DNA of 64,000 nt from Buchnera aphidicola (Mindarus japonicus). Its GTDB lineage: Bacteria; Pseudomonadota; Gammaproteobacteria; Enterobacterales; Enterobacteriaceae. Position numbers and translations under genes: made by a program. The notes under the pieces were generated by a model. The model worked only from the letters and a program-made list of their open reading frames with translations, was not told where the DNA came from and did not search any database. This document shows, in pieces, positions 50,738 through 61,134 of the stretch (within the stretch, counting starts at the first letter, position 1; each line of letters begins with the position of its first letter). The stretch covers positions 186,001-250,000 of the forward strand of contig NZ_CP135030.1 of assembly GCF_039393905.1 (NCBI RefSeq), written 5' to 3'.

Positions 50738-51003
50738 AAATTTCTTATTCTTAATTCTTGAGGAGTAAAAAAAAGATTTCTATAAATCTCAATTCTATCT
50801 CCTTCATTAACATAGTCGTATAAAGAAACAATATTTCCATAAATTCCAATTTTATTTTTAGATAAATCGATATCATAAGATAATTTTAAAATTTTAGATT
50901 TTAAGATTACATCTTTAACAGTTGAATTTTTTAAAACTTTAATTTTTAAAATATATTGTATTTCTGGAAATGCATGTACTAAAATAACATTTATTTTTTT
51001 CAT
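50722..51003 (-). CDS. rnfH: RnfH/RatB family (UPF0125) protein
   Basis: Small ubiquitin-like fold protein; its genetic neighbourhood in other bacteria is Rnf or toxin-antitoxin-like (ratA-ratB), but the function is not established. 93 residues from ATG 51003 (a TTG one codon upstream is possible). INVILVHAFPEIQYILKIKV, SYDIDLSKNKIGIYGNIV, VNEGDRIEIYRNL and PQELRIRNLK align with E. coli RnfH (96 residues). Divergent from smpB, as ratAB-smpB are in E. coli; the ratA partner is not present here. Confidence 0.85.
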   Translation of the reverse strand: MKKINVILVHAFPEIQYILKIKVLKNSTVKDVILKSKILKLSYDIDLSKNKIGIYGNIVSLYDYVNEGDRIEIYRNLFFTPQELRIRNLKKKV

Positions 51004-51065
51004 CAATATTTTATAAAAAAATAAAATTTATTTATAATTAATCAATTTTAACTGGAATCTCTTAT

Positions 51066-51530
51066 ATGTCAAAAAAAAGTGATAATGTTATTATTAATAA
51101 TAAAGCGTATTATAATTTTTCTATCATAAATATTTTTATAGCCGGAATTGTATTGCAAGGATGGGAGGTAAAATCAATTAGAAAAAAAAAAATAGACATT
51201 AGTAATGGATACATTCTTTTACGTTCTCAAGAAGCGTATTTAAACTCAGTAAAAATTGAATTTACACAAATAAAAAATAATTATGAAAAGATAAATCCTT
51301 TAAGAGAAAGAAAATTGTTATTAACAAAAAAAGAAATAAATTTTTTATTTAATGAAGTTAAAAAAAAAACGTATACTATAGTACCATTATCCATATTTTG
51401 GAAAAAAAATTGGTGTAAAATAAAAATTGGTCTTTCTAAGGGAAAAAAACAATATGACAAGAGAAACATAGAAAAGAAAAAAAGTTGGAAATTAGAACAA
51501 TTAAAAATAATTAAAAAAAACATCAAATAA
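51066..51530 (+). CDS. smpB: SsrA-binding protein SmpB
   Basis: Binds tmRNA to rescue stalled ribosomes. It has 154 residues, against 160 in E. coli. IAGIVLQGWEVKSIRKKKIDISNGYILL is the OB-fold core; RERKLLLTKKEI and IVPLSIFWKKNWCKIKIGLSKGKKQYDKR are conserved, and the basic C-terminal tail that enters the decoding channel is present. In a genome with frameshifted mRNAs, ribosome rescue would be valuable. Confidence 0.97.
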   Translation: MSKKSDNVIINNKAYYNFSIINIFIAGIVLQGWEVKSIRKKKIDISNGYILLRSQEAYLNSVKIEFTQIKNNYEKINPLRERKLLLTKKEINFLFNEVKKKTYTIVPLSIFWKKNWCKIKIGLSKGKKQYDKRNIEKKKSWKLEQLKIIKKNIK

Positions 51531-51564
51531 TTACAATTGATATATTTCTTAAAAAGAAAAAAAA

Positions 51565-52014
51565 TTGAATAAAAAAAAAACAGATGAATATTGGATTAAA
51601 TATAGTTTAAAATTAGCTAATTTAAGTAAAAAAAAAGAAGAAATTCCTGTTGGAGCAATATTAGTATTAGATAATAAGATAATTGGGAAAGGATATAATT
51701 CTTCTATAAAAAAAAATGATCCAACCGCTCATGCAGAGATTATTGCTTTAAGGTTAGGTTCTAAAAAAATAAAAAATTATAGATTATTGAATACTACTTT
51801 GTATGTTACTTTAGAACCATGTATAATGTGTTTAGGAGCCATTATACATAGTAGAGTTGAACGTTTAGTTTTCGGAGCAAAAAGTAAAAAATTAATTAAT
51901 CTTAAATATATTAATTATTACAAAAAAAAATTTGTTCAAATTAAAAATATAAATTTACAAAATAAATGTGCAACTATTCTAAAAAATTTTTTTCATAAAA
52001 AAAGGAAAAAATAA
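51565..52014 (+). CDS. tadA: tRNA-specific adenosine deaminase
   Basis: Converts A34 to inosine in tRNA-Arg(ACG). It starts with TTG at 51565 ([18 protein letters not shown]). The zinc/catalytic motif is His56-Ala-Glu58 (HAEIIALR) and [14 protein letters not shown] gives Cys86 and Cys89. It has 149 residues, against 167 in E. coli, with a shortened C-terminal helix. It ends 5 bp before the acpS stop (convergent). Confidence 0.95.
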   Translation: MNKKKTDEYWIKYSLKLANLSKKKEEIPVGAILVLDNKIIGKGYNSSIKKNDPTAHAEIIALRLGSKKIKNYRLLNTTLYVTLEPCIMCLGAIIHSRVERLVFGAKSKKLINLKYINYYKKKFVQIKNINLQNKCATILKNFFHKKRKK

Positions 52015-52019
52015 AAAAT

Positions 52020-52400
52020 CTATTTTTCCATTATTACAACTGCTGAAGCATAATTTTTTTCATCAGTAAAACTTACGTGAATTGATTTAATATCAAAAAA
52101 AGTAGCTATTTTTTTAGCTTCTTTAAAAAGATTTAATTTTGGTTTTCCCAAAAAATCGTTTTCTATTTGAAAATTTTTAAAAGATACTTTTTTTTGAATT
52201 CCAATTCCTAATGCTTTTGAAGCAGCTTCTTTTATTACAAAACATTTAGCTAAAAAACGTACTTTATTACTATGAACTAAGAAATTTTTCCATTCTTCGT
52301 TAGATAAAATTCTAAGAGGAAGTTTATTTCCTAAACGAAATACTATATTTTTAATTCTTTTAATTTTTATTAAATCTATTCCTATTCCAAAAATACACAT
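52020..52400 (-). CDS. acpS: Holo-[acyl-carrier-protein] synthase
   Basis: Transfers phosphopantetheine to acyl carrier protein. I chose ATG 52400, giving 126 residues (E. coli 126) starting MCIFGIGIDLIKI, with an AAAGG ribosome site 12 bases upstream; an in-frame TTG at 52412 would begin right at that site. Asp9 and Glu58 (FVIKEAASKALG) are the magnesium ligands. Last gene of the lepA-lepB-rnc-era-acpS row. Confidence 0.95.
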   Translation of the reverse strand: MCIFGIGIDLIKIKRIKNIVFRLGNKLPLRILSNEEWKNFLVHSNKVRFLAKCFVIKEAASKALGIGIQKKVSFKNFQIENDFLGKPKLNLFKEAKKIATFFDIKSIHVSFTDEKNYASAVVIMEK

Positions 52401-52469
52401 ATCGAATAACAACCTTTATTTTTTTAATATTTTTTAAAATTAAAAAAATATTTCTAAAAAATATTTTTT

Positions 52470-53300
52470 TTATATAATTTTAAGAAAAAGATGAATTTTT
52501 TTTCTAAAGTTTAATTCTATTTTTTTTCTAGAAGATATACTTATTTTTTTTATCATCTCTCCTTTTTTTCCAATAAAAATTTTTTTATGTTTTTCGTGAT
52601 TCGTTTTTATAAAAGAATTAATATAATAATTATTATTAATAATTTTAAATGATTTAACAGTTATTTTTATATTATAAGGTAATTCTTTTTTTAAAAAAAA
52701 AAGTATCTGTTCTCGTATTATTTCCGTTATCATAAAAAAAGTAGAAGAATGAGTAATATACTTTTCAGGATATAAATGTGATGACAAAAATAATTTTTTT
52801 TTAATAAATGAAAGTAGAATATTTATATTCTCTCCAGTTTTAGCTGAAATAGGAAGAATTTCTGAAAAATTAAATTTATTTTTTATATTCTTTATATAAG
52901 GCAAAAGATTCTCTTTTTTTTTAATTTTGTCAATTTGATTAATTAATAAAATTATAGGAATATTATATTTTTTAATATCTTTTAAAAAAAAATTATCATT
53001 ACTATCCCAATATAAATATTTAGTCATATATAATATATATATACATTTTTTTTCTTTTTTTATAATTCGTTTAATAATTTCTCTTTTTTTTGGATTATCT
53101 ATCATGCCAGGGGTATCTAAATAAACAAATTGATATTTCCGTTCTGTTTTTATTCCTGTTATACAAATTTCAGTGCTATTTTTTCTAAATGATGTCATAG
53201 AAATATTTTTATTCATTAATTTATTTAATAATGTAGATTTCCCAGTATTAGATTTTCCAATAATTATTAATGTACCAAAATAAGTTTTTTTATTTTTCAC
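52470..53300 (-). CDS. era: GTPase Era
   Basis: Ribosome-assembly GTPase acting on the 16S 3' end. It starts with GTG at 53300, inside a GTGA overlap with the rnc stop. G1 is GKSNTGKS (E. coli GRPNVGKS), G3 LDTPG, and G4 reads NQID (residues 121-124) instead of NKxD. The KH domain [20 protein letters not shown] is kept. 276 residues, against 301 in E. coli: the protein stops about 22 residues early, after HLFLKII, without a nearby frameshift. Confidence 0.95.
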   Translation of the reverse strand: MKNKKTYFGTLIIIGKSNTGKSTLLNKLMNKNISMTSFRKNSTEICITGIKTERKYQFVYLDTPGMIDNPKKREIIKRIIKKEKKCIYILYMTKYLYWDSNDNFFLKDIKKYNIPIILLINQIDKIKKKENLLPYIKNIKNKFNFSEILPISAKTGENINILLSFIKKKLFLSSHLYPEKYITHSSTFFMITEIIREQILFFLKKELPYNIKITVKSFKIINNNYYINSFIKTNHEKHKKIFIGKKGEMIKKISISSRKKIELNFRKKIHLFLKII

Positions 53301-53977
53301 GTTAATCCTAATTTTATTAAAGCATGGTGAGCAGCATTTTGTTCTGCTTTTCTTCGACTTGAACCCACTCCAATTAAATTTTCATTAATTCCTGAAATTT
53401 CACAATGAATTGTAAAAAGTTGATTATGAGCTTCTCCGTATACTTTAACAATTAAATAAGAAGGTAAAGGTAAATGCTTAGCTTGTAAATATTCTTGTAA
53501 TCTTGTTTTAGGATCTTTTTTTGTGTTAATAGGATTTATTTTTTTTAATCTATTTTTATACCAATTAAGAATTAATACTTCTATTTTATAAATATTGCTA
53601 TCTAAAAAAATAGCTCCTATCAAGGCTTCAATAGTATTAGCTAAAATAGATTCTCTTCTGAATCCTCCACTTTTAAGTTCTCCTTGTCCTAATTGTAAAT
53701 ATTCTCCTAAATCAAATTCATAAGCAATGGTAGCTAACGTATGACCACAAACTAGAGAAGCTCTTATTCTACTCATATCTCCTTCATTAATATGAGGAAA
53801 ATATTTATATAAAGCATTTGCAATAATGAAGCTTAAAATAGAATCTCCTAAGAATTCTAATCGTTCATTATGTTGACTACTAGCACTGCGGTGAGTTAAT
53901 GCTTGAATCAATAGTTCTTTGTTTTTAAATTTATAACCTAATATTTTTTGCAGTTTATTTATTATAAAATTTGTCAT
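53297..53977 (-). CDS. rnc: Ribonuclease III
   Basis: Cuts double-stranded RNA, including the rRNA processing stem at 44317/45997. I chose ATG 53977, giving 226 residues as in E. coli ([15 protein letters not shown] vs MNPIVINRLQRKLGY); an in-frame ATG upstream adds 19 unconserved residues. The signature [14 protein letters not shown] (37-50) holds catalytic Glu38, Glu41 and Asp45; the dsRNA-binding domain has [11 protein letters not shown] and [19 protein letters not shown]. 4-bp overlap with era. Confidence 0.97.
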   Translation of the reverse strand: MTNFIINKLQKILGYKFKNKELLIQALTHRSASSQHNERLEFLGDSILSFIIANALYKYFPHINEGDMSRIRASLVCGHTLATIAYEFDLGEYLQLGQGELKSGGFRRESILANTIEALIGAIFLDSNIYKIEVLILNWYKNRLKKINPINTKKDPKTRLQEYLQAKHLPLPSYLIVKVYGEAHNQLFTIHCEISGINENLIGVGSSRRKAEQNAAHHALIKLGLT

Positions 53978-54057
53978 TTTATAGCAATTCCAAATTTTTG
54001 GTAATTGAATGACATATATAACAGAAATAAACAATAACAGTATTTAATATTTTTTTT

Positions 54058-54963
54058 TTAATAAATTTTTCCTATTCTATTAATTTGAATACCAGTTGGC
54101 CATTCATTTTCCTTTTTTTTAAAACTCATCCAAATTATTGTTGCTTTTCCTAAAATATTTTTTTTTGGAACAAATCCCCAAAATCTACTATCTAAACTAT
54201 TATCTCTATTATCTCCTAAAACAAAATAAGAATTATTAGGTATCTTCCATTTAAATATCATGTTATTCAATCGATTAAAATTTTTCTTTATTCTTTGATT
54301 TTCTTGATTTAATAAACATATTTTATGAGTTACTTTTTCTAAAGTTTCTTCATAAGTATCAAAAGATAAATAAATATTTTTTTTATTGATGGATTTAAAA
54401 ATTTCATTTAGAAAAAAACATTCATTTTTAATTTTTTTTGAATAACTATGAATATTTTTTTTATCTTTTTCTTGAATTATTATTTTTTTTTCAAAAACAT
54501 CATAAAATATATTTTCCCCAGGTAAACCAATAATTCTTTTTATGAAATTTAATTTAGGGTCTTTAGGATATTTAAAAACTATAATTTCTCCTCTTTTTGG
54601 GGAATTATTTTTTATAGAAATATGATTTAAAAATGGAATTTTTATTCCATATTCAAATTTTTTAACAATAATAAAGTCTCCTGGAAATAATGTTGGAACC
54701 ATAGAACTTGATGGAATTTGAAAAGGTTCAAAAAAAAAAGATCTAATAAAAAAAATAGAAGAAATCATAAAAAACGTTATTAATATTGATTTTTCTGTTA
54801 ATAGTTTAATATTACTAATTATAAATTTAAAAAAATAGTTTTTTTTATAAAAAAAAGTATAATTAAACATTTTTTTTTTAGAAAAATATTTTTTTAATAA
54901 CCAAAAAATTCCTGAAATTAAAGTTAATAAAAAAAAAATAAAAAATATTATTTCATTTTTCAT
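54058..54963 (-). CDS. lepB: Signal peptidase I
   Basis: Cleaves signal peptides from exported proteins at the inner membrane. Two N-terminal membrane helices (about 5-22 and 58-75). Catalytic Ser87 in FQIPSSSMVPTLFPGDFI and Lys142 in LNFIKRIIGLPGE; GDNRDNSLDSRFWGFVP is the C-terminal box. It has 301 residues, against 324 in E. coli. Follows lepA with 21 bp and precedes rnc. Confidence 0.97.
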   Translation of the reverse strand: MKNEIIFFIFFLLTLISGIFWLLKKYFSKKKMFNYTFFYKKNYFFKFIISNIKLLTEKSILITFFMISSIFFIRSFFFEPFQIPSSSMVPTLFPGDFIIVKKFEYGIKIPFLNHISIKNNSPKRGEIIVFKYPKDPKLNFIKRIIGLPGENIFYDVFEKKIIIQEKDKKNIHSYSKKIKNECFFLNEIFKSINKKNIYLSFDTYEETLEKVTHKICLLNQENQRIKKNFNRLNNMIFKWKIPNNSYFVLGDNRDNSLDSRFWGFVPKKNILGKATIIWMSFKKKENEWPTGIQINRIGKIY

Positions 54964-54984
54964 CTAAAATAAATCCTTTAATAA

Positions 54985-56778
54985 TTATTTATTGCAAGTA
55001 TTTAATACTGAGAAAAATGCTTCTTGAGGCAAGTTTACATTTCCAATTTTTTTCATTCTTCTCTTTCCTTTTTTTTGTTTCTGAAGTAATTTTTTTTTAC
55101 GACTAATATCTCCTCCATAACATTTAGATAAAACATTTTTTCTTAACTGTTTTATTGTAGAACGAGCAATAATTCGATTTTTTACTCTTGCTTGCAAAGC
55201 AATATCAAATTGATGACGAGATATAAAATTTTTCATTTTTTTAATTATCTCTTTTCCTCTATACAAAACTTGACTTTCATGAATAATAATTGAAAAAGCA
55301 TCTATTTTTTGAGAATTAACTAATATATCTAGACAAACCATATTAGATGTTTTAAATTTTTTAAAATCATATTCTAACGAAGCATAACCACTAGAAATAG
55401 ATTTGAGTTCATCAAAGAAATTAAGAATAATTTCTGACATAGGTATTTCATAAGTTAAAGAAACTTGTTTTTCATAGAAAAAAATTTTTGTTTGGATTCC
55501 TCTTTTTTCATTACATAATTTTATAATATTTCCCAAATACTGAATTGGAGATAAAATATAACATTCTGCAATTGGTTCTCTAAAAGATTTTATATTCTTT
55601 AATGCAGAAATCTTAGCAGGAGTATCCATATACATTAATTCATTGTGCTCATTCTCTATTTCATACACAACTGTCGGGGCTGTTGAAATTAAATTTAATT
55701 GATACTCTCTTTCTAAGCGAGCTTGTATGATTTCCATATGAAGTAAACCTAAAAATCCACATCTAAATCCAAATCCAAGAGCAATTGAATTTTCTGGTTC
55801 ATAAAATAAAGAAGAATCATTTAAGCTTAATTTTCCTAAAGCATCTCTAAACACTGTATATTGTTCAGAAGAAATAGGAAATAATCCTGCATAAATTTGA
55901 GGTTTAATTTTTTTAAATCCAGGCAATTGATTAATAGCTGGTCGCGCTAAAGATGTTATGGTAGCACCAACTGGTGCTCCTAAAATATTTTTAATTCCAC
56001 AAATAACCCAACCTACTTCTCCACAGTTTAAAATCGATTTTTTAACTTGTTTTGGTGTAAAAATTCCAATTTCCTCTATAGAATATTTTTCTTTAGTGCT
56101 CATAATTTGTATTCTTTCACCTTTTTTTAGTGATCCATTTTTTATACAAACAAGAGATACTATTCCTAAATATTTATCGAACCAAGAGTCAATTATTAAA
56201 GCTTGCAAAGGATTATCAATTTTTCCATTAGGAGGAGGGATATCGGTAATTATTTTTTCTAAAATATCTATAATCCCAAACCCTGTTTTTGCAGAACATT
56301 CGACTGCTTGTTTAGATGAAATACCAATTATTTCTTCTATATCTTTTCTAATTTTTTCAGGATTAGCCGTAGGTAAATCAATTTTATTAATAACAGGAAT
56401 AACTTTTAGTTTTTGTTCAATAGCTGTATAACAGTTAGCAACGGTTTGAGCTTCTATGCCTTGGCTAGCATCTATTACCAATAAAGCCCCTTCGCATGCA
56501 GATAATGATCTAGAAACTTCATAAGAAAAATTAACATGTCCAGGAGTATCAATGAAATTAAATTTAAATTTTTGTTTTTTTTTAGATATATAATTAATAC
56601 TTACACTTCTAGCTTTTATAGTAATTCCTCTTTCTCGTTCTAATTCCATAGAATCTAAAACTTGATTAGACATTTCCCGATTAGATAATCCTCCGCATAT
56701 TTGAATTAATCGATCAGAAATTGTTGATTTTCCATGATCAATATGTGCAATAATAGAAAAATTTCTTAAATATTTCAT
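54985..56778 (-). CDS. lepA: Elongation factor 4 (LepA)
   Basis: Ribosome-associated GTPase. It has 597 residues, against 599 in E. coli. The G motifs are [16 protein letters not shown] (G1), [12 protein letters not shown] (G2), [10 protein letters not shown] (G3) and INKIDLP (G4); the EF4-specific C-terminal domain ends [20 protein letters not shown]. First gene of the lepA-lepB-rnc-era-acpS row, divergent from mnmA. Confidence 0.98.
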   Translation of the reverse strand: MKYLRNFSIIAHIDHGKSTISDRLIQICGGLSNREMSNQVLDSMELERERGITIKARSVSINYISKKKQKFKFNFIDTPGHVNFSYEVSRSLSACEGALLVIDASQGIEAQTVANCYTAIEQKLKVIPVINKIDLPTANPEKIRKDIEEIIGISSKQAVECSAKTGFGIIDILEKIITDIPPPNGKIDNPLQALIIDSWFDKYLGIVSLVCIKNGSLKKGERIQIMSTKEKYSIEEIGIFTPKQVKKSILNCGEVGWVICGIKNILGAPVGATITSLARPAINQLPGFKKIKPQIYAGLFPISSEQYTVFRDALGKLSLNDSSLFYEPENSIALGFGFRCGFLGLLHMEIIQARLEREYQLNLISTAPTVVYEIENEHNELMYMDTPAKISALKNIKSFREPIAECYILSPIQYLGNIIKLCNEKRGIQTKIFFYEKQVSLTYEIPMSEIILNFFDELKSISSGYASLEYDFKKFKTSNMVCLDILVNSQKIDAFSIIIHESQVLYRGKEIIKKMKNFISRHQFDIALQARVKNRIIARSTIKQLRKNVLSKCYGGDISRKKKLLQKQKKGKRRMKKIGNVNLPQEAFFSVLNTCNK

Positions 56779-56965
56779 TTTTTAATTAATTTACCGTTGT
56801 AAAAAAATAATTGTATTTATTCATATGTTTTATTAAAAAACATATTAAATGATACAAAAATGTCATTTGCATTATTTAATTAATGATAATATCATCAAAG
56901 ATAAAAAATACCTTATTTTATTTAACATAACTATAAAATTGATATAAACTAATAAATATTAAAAT

Positions 56966-58096
56966 ATGATAATAATTAAAAAAAAGATAAAAAAACCTAA
57001 AGTTATTGTTGCAATGTCTGGAGGAGTAGATTCTTCCGTATCTGCTTGGTTATTAAAAGAAAAAAATTACCAAGTGGAAGGATTGTTTATGAAAAATTGG
57101 GAAGAAGAAGATAATTCTGAGTATTGTGGGTCTAAAAAAGATTTAAAAGATGCAAAATTAGTATGCAAACAATTAGATATATACTTACATACTATAAATT
57201 TTTCTTTAGAATATTGGAATTATGTTTTCAAAATTTTTTTATCAGAACATAAATCTGGTAGAACACCTAATCCTGATATATTATGCAATAAAGAGATAAA
57301 ATTTAAATTTTTCTTAAATTTTTCAATAAAAGTGTTAAAAGCAGATTTTATAGCAACAGGCCATTATGTAAGAAAAAAAGAAATTTTAGGAAATACTTAC
57401 TTATTAAAAGGAAAAGATAAGAAAAAAGATCAAAGTTATTTTTTATATTCTATTACTAATTATGCTTTAAGAAAAACTTTATTTCCATTGGGAAATCTTT
57501 ATAAAAAAAAAGTTAGAAAAATTGCTAGAAATTTAAACTTAGTAGTAGCTGAAAAGAAAGATTCTACTGGAATTTGCTTCATAAATCCAAAAAATTTTAA
57601 ATTATTTATAAAAAAATATTTACCTATTAAAAAAGGAAGTATTATTTCTGTTGAAAATGAATTTTTAGGAAAACACACTGGTTTAGTGAACTATACAATA
57701 GGACAACGCAAAGGAATAAAAATTGGTGGAAAAAAAAATTTTTCTTCTGAACCTTGGTATGTAGTTAAAAAAAATATTTCTACGAATTCTTTAGTTGTAG
57801 CACAAGGAATTAATAATATATATTTAATGTCTACCGGATGTTTAGTTGAACGATTATCCTGGTTTAATAAGAATAAAGTTTTTATTTCTTTGAAATGTAA
57901 AGTTAAAATCAGGTATCAACAAGAAAATATTAATTGTGAAATAAATAAACTTAGTCATGATTTAATTATAGTAAAGTTTGAAAAACCTATTTCTTCTGTG
58001 ACTCCTGGACAGTCAGCAGTTTTTTATTTAAAAAGTATTTGTTTAGGAGGGGGCGTTATAAAAAAAAGAATTGCTTTAAAAAAAATTAATGTATAA
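56966..58096 (+). CDS. mnmA: tRNA 2-thiouridylase MnmA
   Basis: Thiolates U34 of tRNA-Lys, -Glu and -Gln. The PP-loop AMSGGVDSSVSAWLL is at residues 16-30, the catalytic cysteines are in NPDILCNKEIKF and DSTGICFINP; GQRKGIKIGG and CLGGGVI are conserved. It has 376 residues, against 368 in E. coli. It is followed after 177 bp of A/T by purB; the hflD gene between them in E. coli is absent. Confidence 0.97.
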   Translation: MIIIKKKIKKPKVIVAMSGGVDSSVSAWLLKEKNYQVEGLFMKNWEEEDNSEYCGSKKDLKDAKLVCKQLDIYLHTINFSLEYWNYVFKIFLSEHKSGRTPNPDILCNKEIKFKFFLNFSIKVLKADFIATGHYVRKKEILGNTYLLKGKDKKKDQSYFLYSITNYALRKTLFPLGNLYKKKVRKIARNLNLVVAEKKDSTGICFINPKNFKLFIKKYLPIKKGSIISVENEFLGKHTGLVNYTIGQRKGIKIGGKKNFSSEPWYVVKKNISTNSLVVAQGINNIYLMSTGCLVERLSWFNKNKVFISLKCKVKIRYQQENINCEINKLSHDLIIVKFEKPISSVTPGQSAVFYLKSICLGGGVIKKRIALKKINV

Positions 58097-58273
58097 AAAA
58101 TATTAAATATTATTTTTAATGTAATTTTTTTAATTTAAATTAAATATTTTTAAATAAATTAATTAATTTATTTAATTAAAAAAGTTAATTCATAAAATTT
58201 AATTTTTAAATTTTAAATAATTTTTTTATATATTTCAAATAAATTAAACAAAAAATAAATAGGAAATGCTTTA

Positions 58274-59644
58274 ATGAAATTAAGTAATCTAATGGCTATT
58301 TCTCCTATCGATGGAAGATATTTTAAAGAAACTTTTTTTTTAAAAGAAATATTTAGTGAATATGCTTTTTTAAAATTTAAAATTAAAGTAGAAATTAATT
58401 GGCTAATAAAATTATCCACTATAACAGAAATAAAAGAATTACCTTCGTTTGATTTAATAACAATTAAAAATTTGAATAAAATTTATAAAGAATTTGATAA
58501 AAAAGATGCTTACCAAATAAAAGAAATTGAAAAAAAAATTAATCATGATACGAAAGCAATTGAATATTTTTTAAAAAAAAAAATATCAAAAATAAAAAAT
58601 TTAAATTTTATTTCAGAATTTATTCATTTTTCTTGTACATCAGAAGATATTAATAATCTTTCTTATGCTTTAATGTTAAAAAAATTTATTAAAATGTCTT
58701 TAATACCTCATTGGAAAAAAATTATTTCTTTACTTAAAAAACTTTCTTTTTTATATAAAAGCGTACCAATGCTTTCTCGAACTCATGGACAACCTGCAAC
58801 TCCCACTACAATGGGTAAAGAAATAGCAAATTTTATTTTTCGTTTATCTAGACAATTTAAAAAAATAAAAAAAATAGAAATCCTAGGTAAAATAAATGGA
58901 ACAGTAGGAAATTATAACGCTAACTTAATTGCTTATCCTGAGGTGGATTGGGTTAAAATAAGTAGAGAATTTGTAACTGAATTGGGAATTACATGGAATC
59001 CATATACTACTCAAATAGAACCTCATGATTATATTACAGAATTATTTAATTGTATTTCTATATTCAATTTAATACTTATTGATTTTTCTAAAGATATTTG
59101 GGGATATATTTCAATTGGGTATTTTTCTCAAAAAAAAATATTAAAAGAAATAGGTTCTTCAATAATGCCACATAAAATAAATCCTATAAATTTTGAAAAT
59201 GCTGAAGGAAATTTAGGACTATCTAATGCGATGATAAATTTTATCGGACAAAAATTACCTATTTCTCGTTGGCAAAGAGATTTAAGTGATTCAACTGTGT
59301 TAAGAAATTTAGGGGTAGGGTTAGGGTATTCAGTAATAGCTTATTTTTCTATAGAGAAAGGGATAGAAAAAATTTCGATTAATGAAAAAAAAATAACAAA
59401 AGATTTAAATAATCATTGGGAAATTCTTACAGAAGCCATACAAACTGTTATGCGACGTTTTTCTATTAAAAACTCTTATGAAAAGTTAAAAGAAGAAATT
59501 AAAAAAAATAAAATTAATTCAGAAAATATTTTAAATTTTATTGATAATTTATCTATTCCAAAAAAAGAAAAAATAAGATTAAAAAAATTAACTCCTAGTA
59601 ATTATATAGGATTATCTGTTGAATTAACTAATCGAATTTTATAA
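58274..59644 (+). CDS. purB: Adenylosuccinate lyase
   Basis: Two fumarate-releasing steps of purine synthesis, the last of them AMP formation. It has 456 residues, the same as E. coli. LSNLMAISPIDGRYF opens the protein; LSRTHGQPATPTTMGKEIANF, NGTVGNYNAN and the signature GSSIMPHKINPINFENAEGN hold the catalytic residues; RWQRDLSDSTVLRNLGVGLGYS follows. Ribosome site AGGAAA before ATG. Confidence 0.98.
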   Translation: MKLSNLMAISPIDGRYFKETFFLKEIFSEYAFLKFKIKVEINWLIKLSTITEIKELPSFDLITIKNLNKIYKEFDKKDAYQIKEIEKKINHDTKAIEYFLKKKISKIKNLNFISEFIHFSCTSEDINNLSYALMLKKFIKMSLIPHWKKIISLLKKLSFLYKSVPMLSRTHGQPATPTTMGKEIANFIFRLSRQFKKIKKIEILGKINGTVGNYNANLIAYPEVDWVKISREFVTELGITWNPYTTQIEPHDYITELFNCISIFNLILIDFSKDIWGYISIGYFSQKKILKEIGSSIMPHKINPINFENAEGNLGLSNAMINFIGQKLPISRWQRDLSDSTVLRNLGVGLGYSVIAYFSIEKGIEKISINEKKITKDLNNHWEILTEAIQTVMRRFSIKNSYEKLKEEIKKNKINSENILNFIDNLSIPKKEKIRLKKLTPSNYIGLSVELTNRIL

Positions 59645-60136
59645 ATGAATAATTAATTATTAATTAAATTTAAAAAAAAATTATTTTTTTAAAAAATATA
59701 ATTTTTTATAAATTGAATTTTTATTCAGTAATTTTCTTCTTAAAAATAAATCTATGAAATTATTAATTTTTAATAAAGCATTATTTATCGATTTTTTCTA
59801 GAAAAAAAATAGTTTAATTAAAAAAAATCTTAAAATTTAAAATAAAAAATTTACTGTAATAAAGTATATCTATATTTTTTTAAAAAAAGAAGGTATAAAC
59901 CTTCTTTTTTTTAATTCTTATAATTTAATTAAATATTAATTTTAATAGAGTTAGATATAAATAAATTTAAATAATAAAATATATAAAATAAAAAAAAATG
60001 TGTTTTACCATACAATTAATCATTATTTCATTAGGTAAATAAATTAACTTAATTATTAAAATTTTTTTAATATGAGAAATAAGTTGAATTTATTTATAAT
60101 TCTTTTAAAAAAAATAATAAATAAAATTAAATCAAT
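59645..60136. other. 492-bp purB-fabI spacer with a terminator
   Basis: No gene is readable. It holds one clear hairpin terminator (59889-59912) 245 bp past purB. From memory a murein transglycosylase gene sits near here in larger Buchnera genomes, so the part before the terminator may be its eroded remnant; nothing in the bases proves this. The fabI promoter must lie in the second half. Confidence 0.5.
59889..59912 (+). terminator. Rho-independent terminator between purB and fabI
   Basis: GAAGG (59889-59893) and CCTTC (59900-59904) pair around TATAAA, followed by eight T; a seven-A run just upstream pairs with this T run, making a 12-bp symmetrical stem that could work on both strands. Its distance of 245 bp from purB suggests that another transcribed unit once ended here. 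Confidence 0.75.
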
Positions 60137-60925
60137 ATGAAAAATTACCAAAAAAAATTACTTTTAGGTAAAAAAATATTAATTACTGGTGTTTTAAATA
60201 AATATTCAATTGCATATGGAATAGCAAAAAAAGTTCATGAATATGGAGCAGAGTTAGCATTTACTTATTGTTCTAAAAAAAATAAAAAAAAAGTTGTAGA
60301 ATTAGCTAAATTTCTAGATTCAGATATTGTCTTTTTATGTAATGTTAAAAAAGACAATAGTATTAAAAATTTTTTTTTAAATTTAAAAAAAATTTGGAAA
60401 AAATTTGATGGAATTGTTCATTCAATTGCTTTTGTCTCTAGAAAACAATTAACGGGAGATTTTTTAAATGTACTTACTAGAAAAGAATTTTTACTTTCTC
60501 ATGAAATTAGTTCATATAGTTTTTCTGCATTAGCAAAAGAATCTAAAGATATGTTAAATAAATCCTCTTCTTTAGTAACTATTTCTTATATTGGATCTAC
60601 TAGAGTTATTCCAAATTATAATGTAATGGGATTAGCTAAAGCATCTCTTGAAGCAAATGTTCGTTATATGGCTTTTTCGTTAGGAAAAGAAAGTATTCGA
60701 GTTAATGCTATTTCTTCAGGTCCTATTAAAACTATCTCTTCATATGTTATTAAAGATTTTAAAAAAATTATAGAAAAATCTGTTAAAAATAGTTTTATTA
60801 AAAAACCTATTAATATTTTAAATATAGGAAATTCTGTTGTTTTTTTATTTTCTGAACTTTCTGCAGGAATAACCGGGCAAGTTATTTATGTTGACGGAGG
60901 ATTTAATGTTTCAATTATGAGCTAA
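60137..60925 (+). CDS. fabI: Enoyl-[acyl-carrier-protein] reductase FabI
   Basis: NADH-dependent last step of each fatty-acid elongation cycle. 262 residues, the E. coli length. KILITGVLNKYSIAYGIAKK is the cofactor motif; SYIGSTRVIPNYNVMGLAKASLEANVRYMA holds the catalytic Tyr and Lys; GPIKT and ITGQVIYVDGGFN are conserved. With acpS and fabZ it shows that a type II fatty-acid system is kept. Confidence 0.97.
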   Translation: MKNYQKKLLLGKKILITGVLNKYSIAYGIAKKVHEYGAELAFTYCSKKNKKKVVELAKFLDSDIVFLCNVKKDNSIKNFFLNLKKIWKKFDGIVHSIAFVSRKQLTGDFLNVLTRKEFLLSHEISSYSFSALAKESKDMLNKSSSLVTISYIGSTRVIPNYNVMGLAKASLEANVRYMAFSLGKESIRVNAISSGPIKTISSYVIKDFKKIIEKSVKNSFIKKPINILNIGNSVVFLFSELSAGITGQVIYVDGGFNVSIMS

Positions 60926-61134
60926 TGTTTTTTATAAAAAATTTTAAATTTCCTTAAAGGCATATTAATGTCATTTAAAATATATTAATAAATGTTATTT
61001 ATAAGTAATAAGTATAAAAAATATTTTTTTTAATAAGATAAAAAATAAAAAAAATGATTACTAAAAAATTTTTAAAAAAAATATTTTTTTATAGAAATTT
61101 TCAAACATATTTTATTAAATTAGGTTTAAATATT

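Noticed and set aside
52470..52500. Era C-terminal truncation as a fifth poly(A) frameshift
   Set aside because: Neither alternative frame past the stop encodes the missing conserved C-terminal residues.
55958..56431. 157-codon open frame opposite lepA
   Set aside because: Shadow of lepA on the other strand, no homology or ribosome site.
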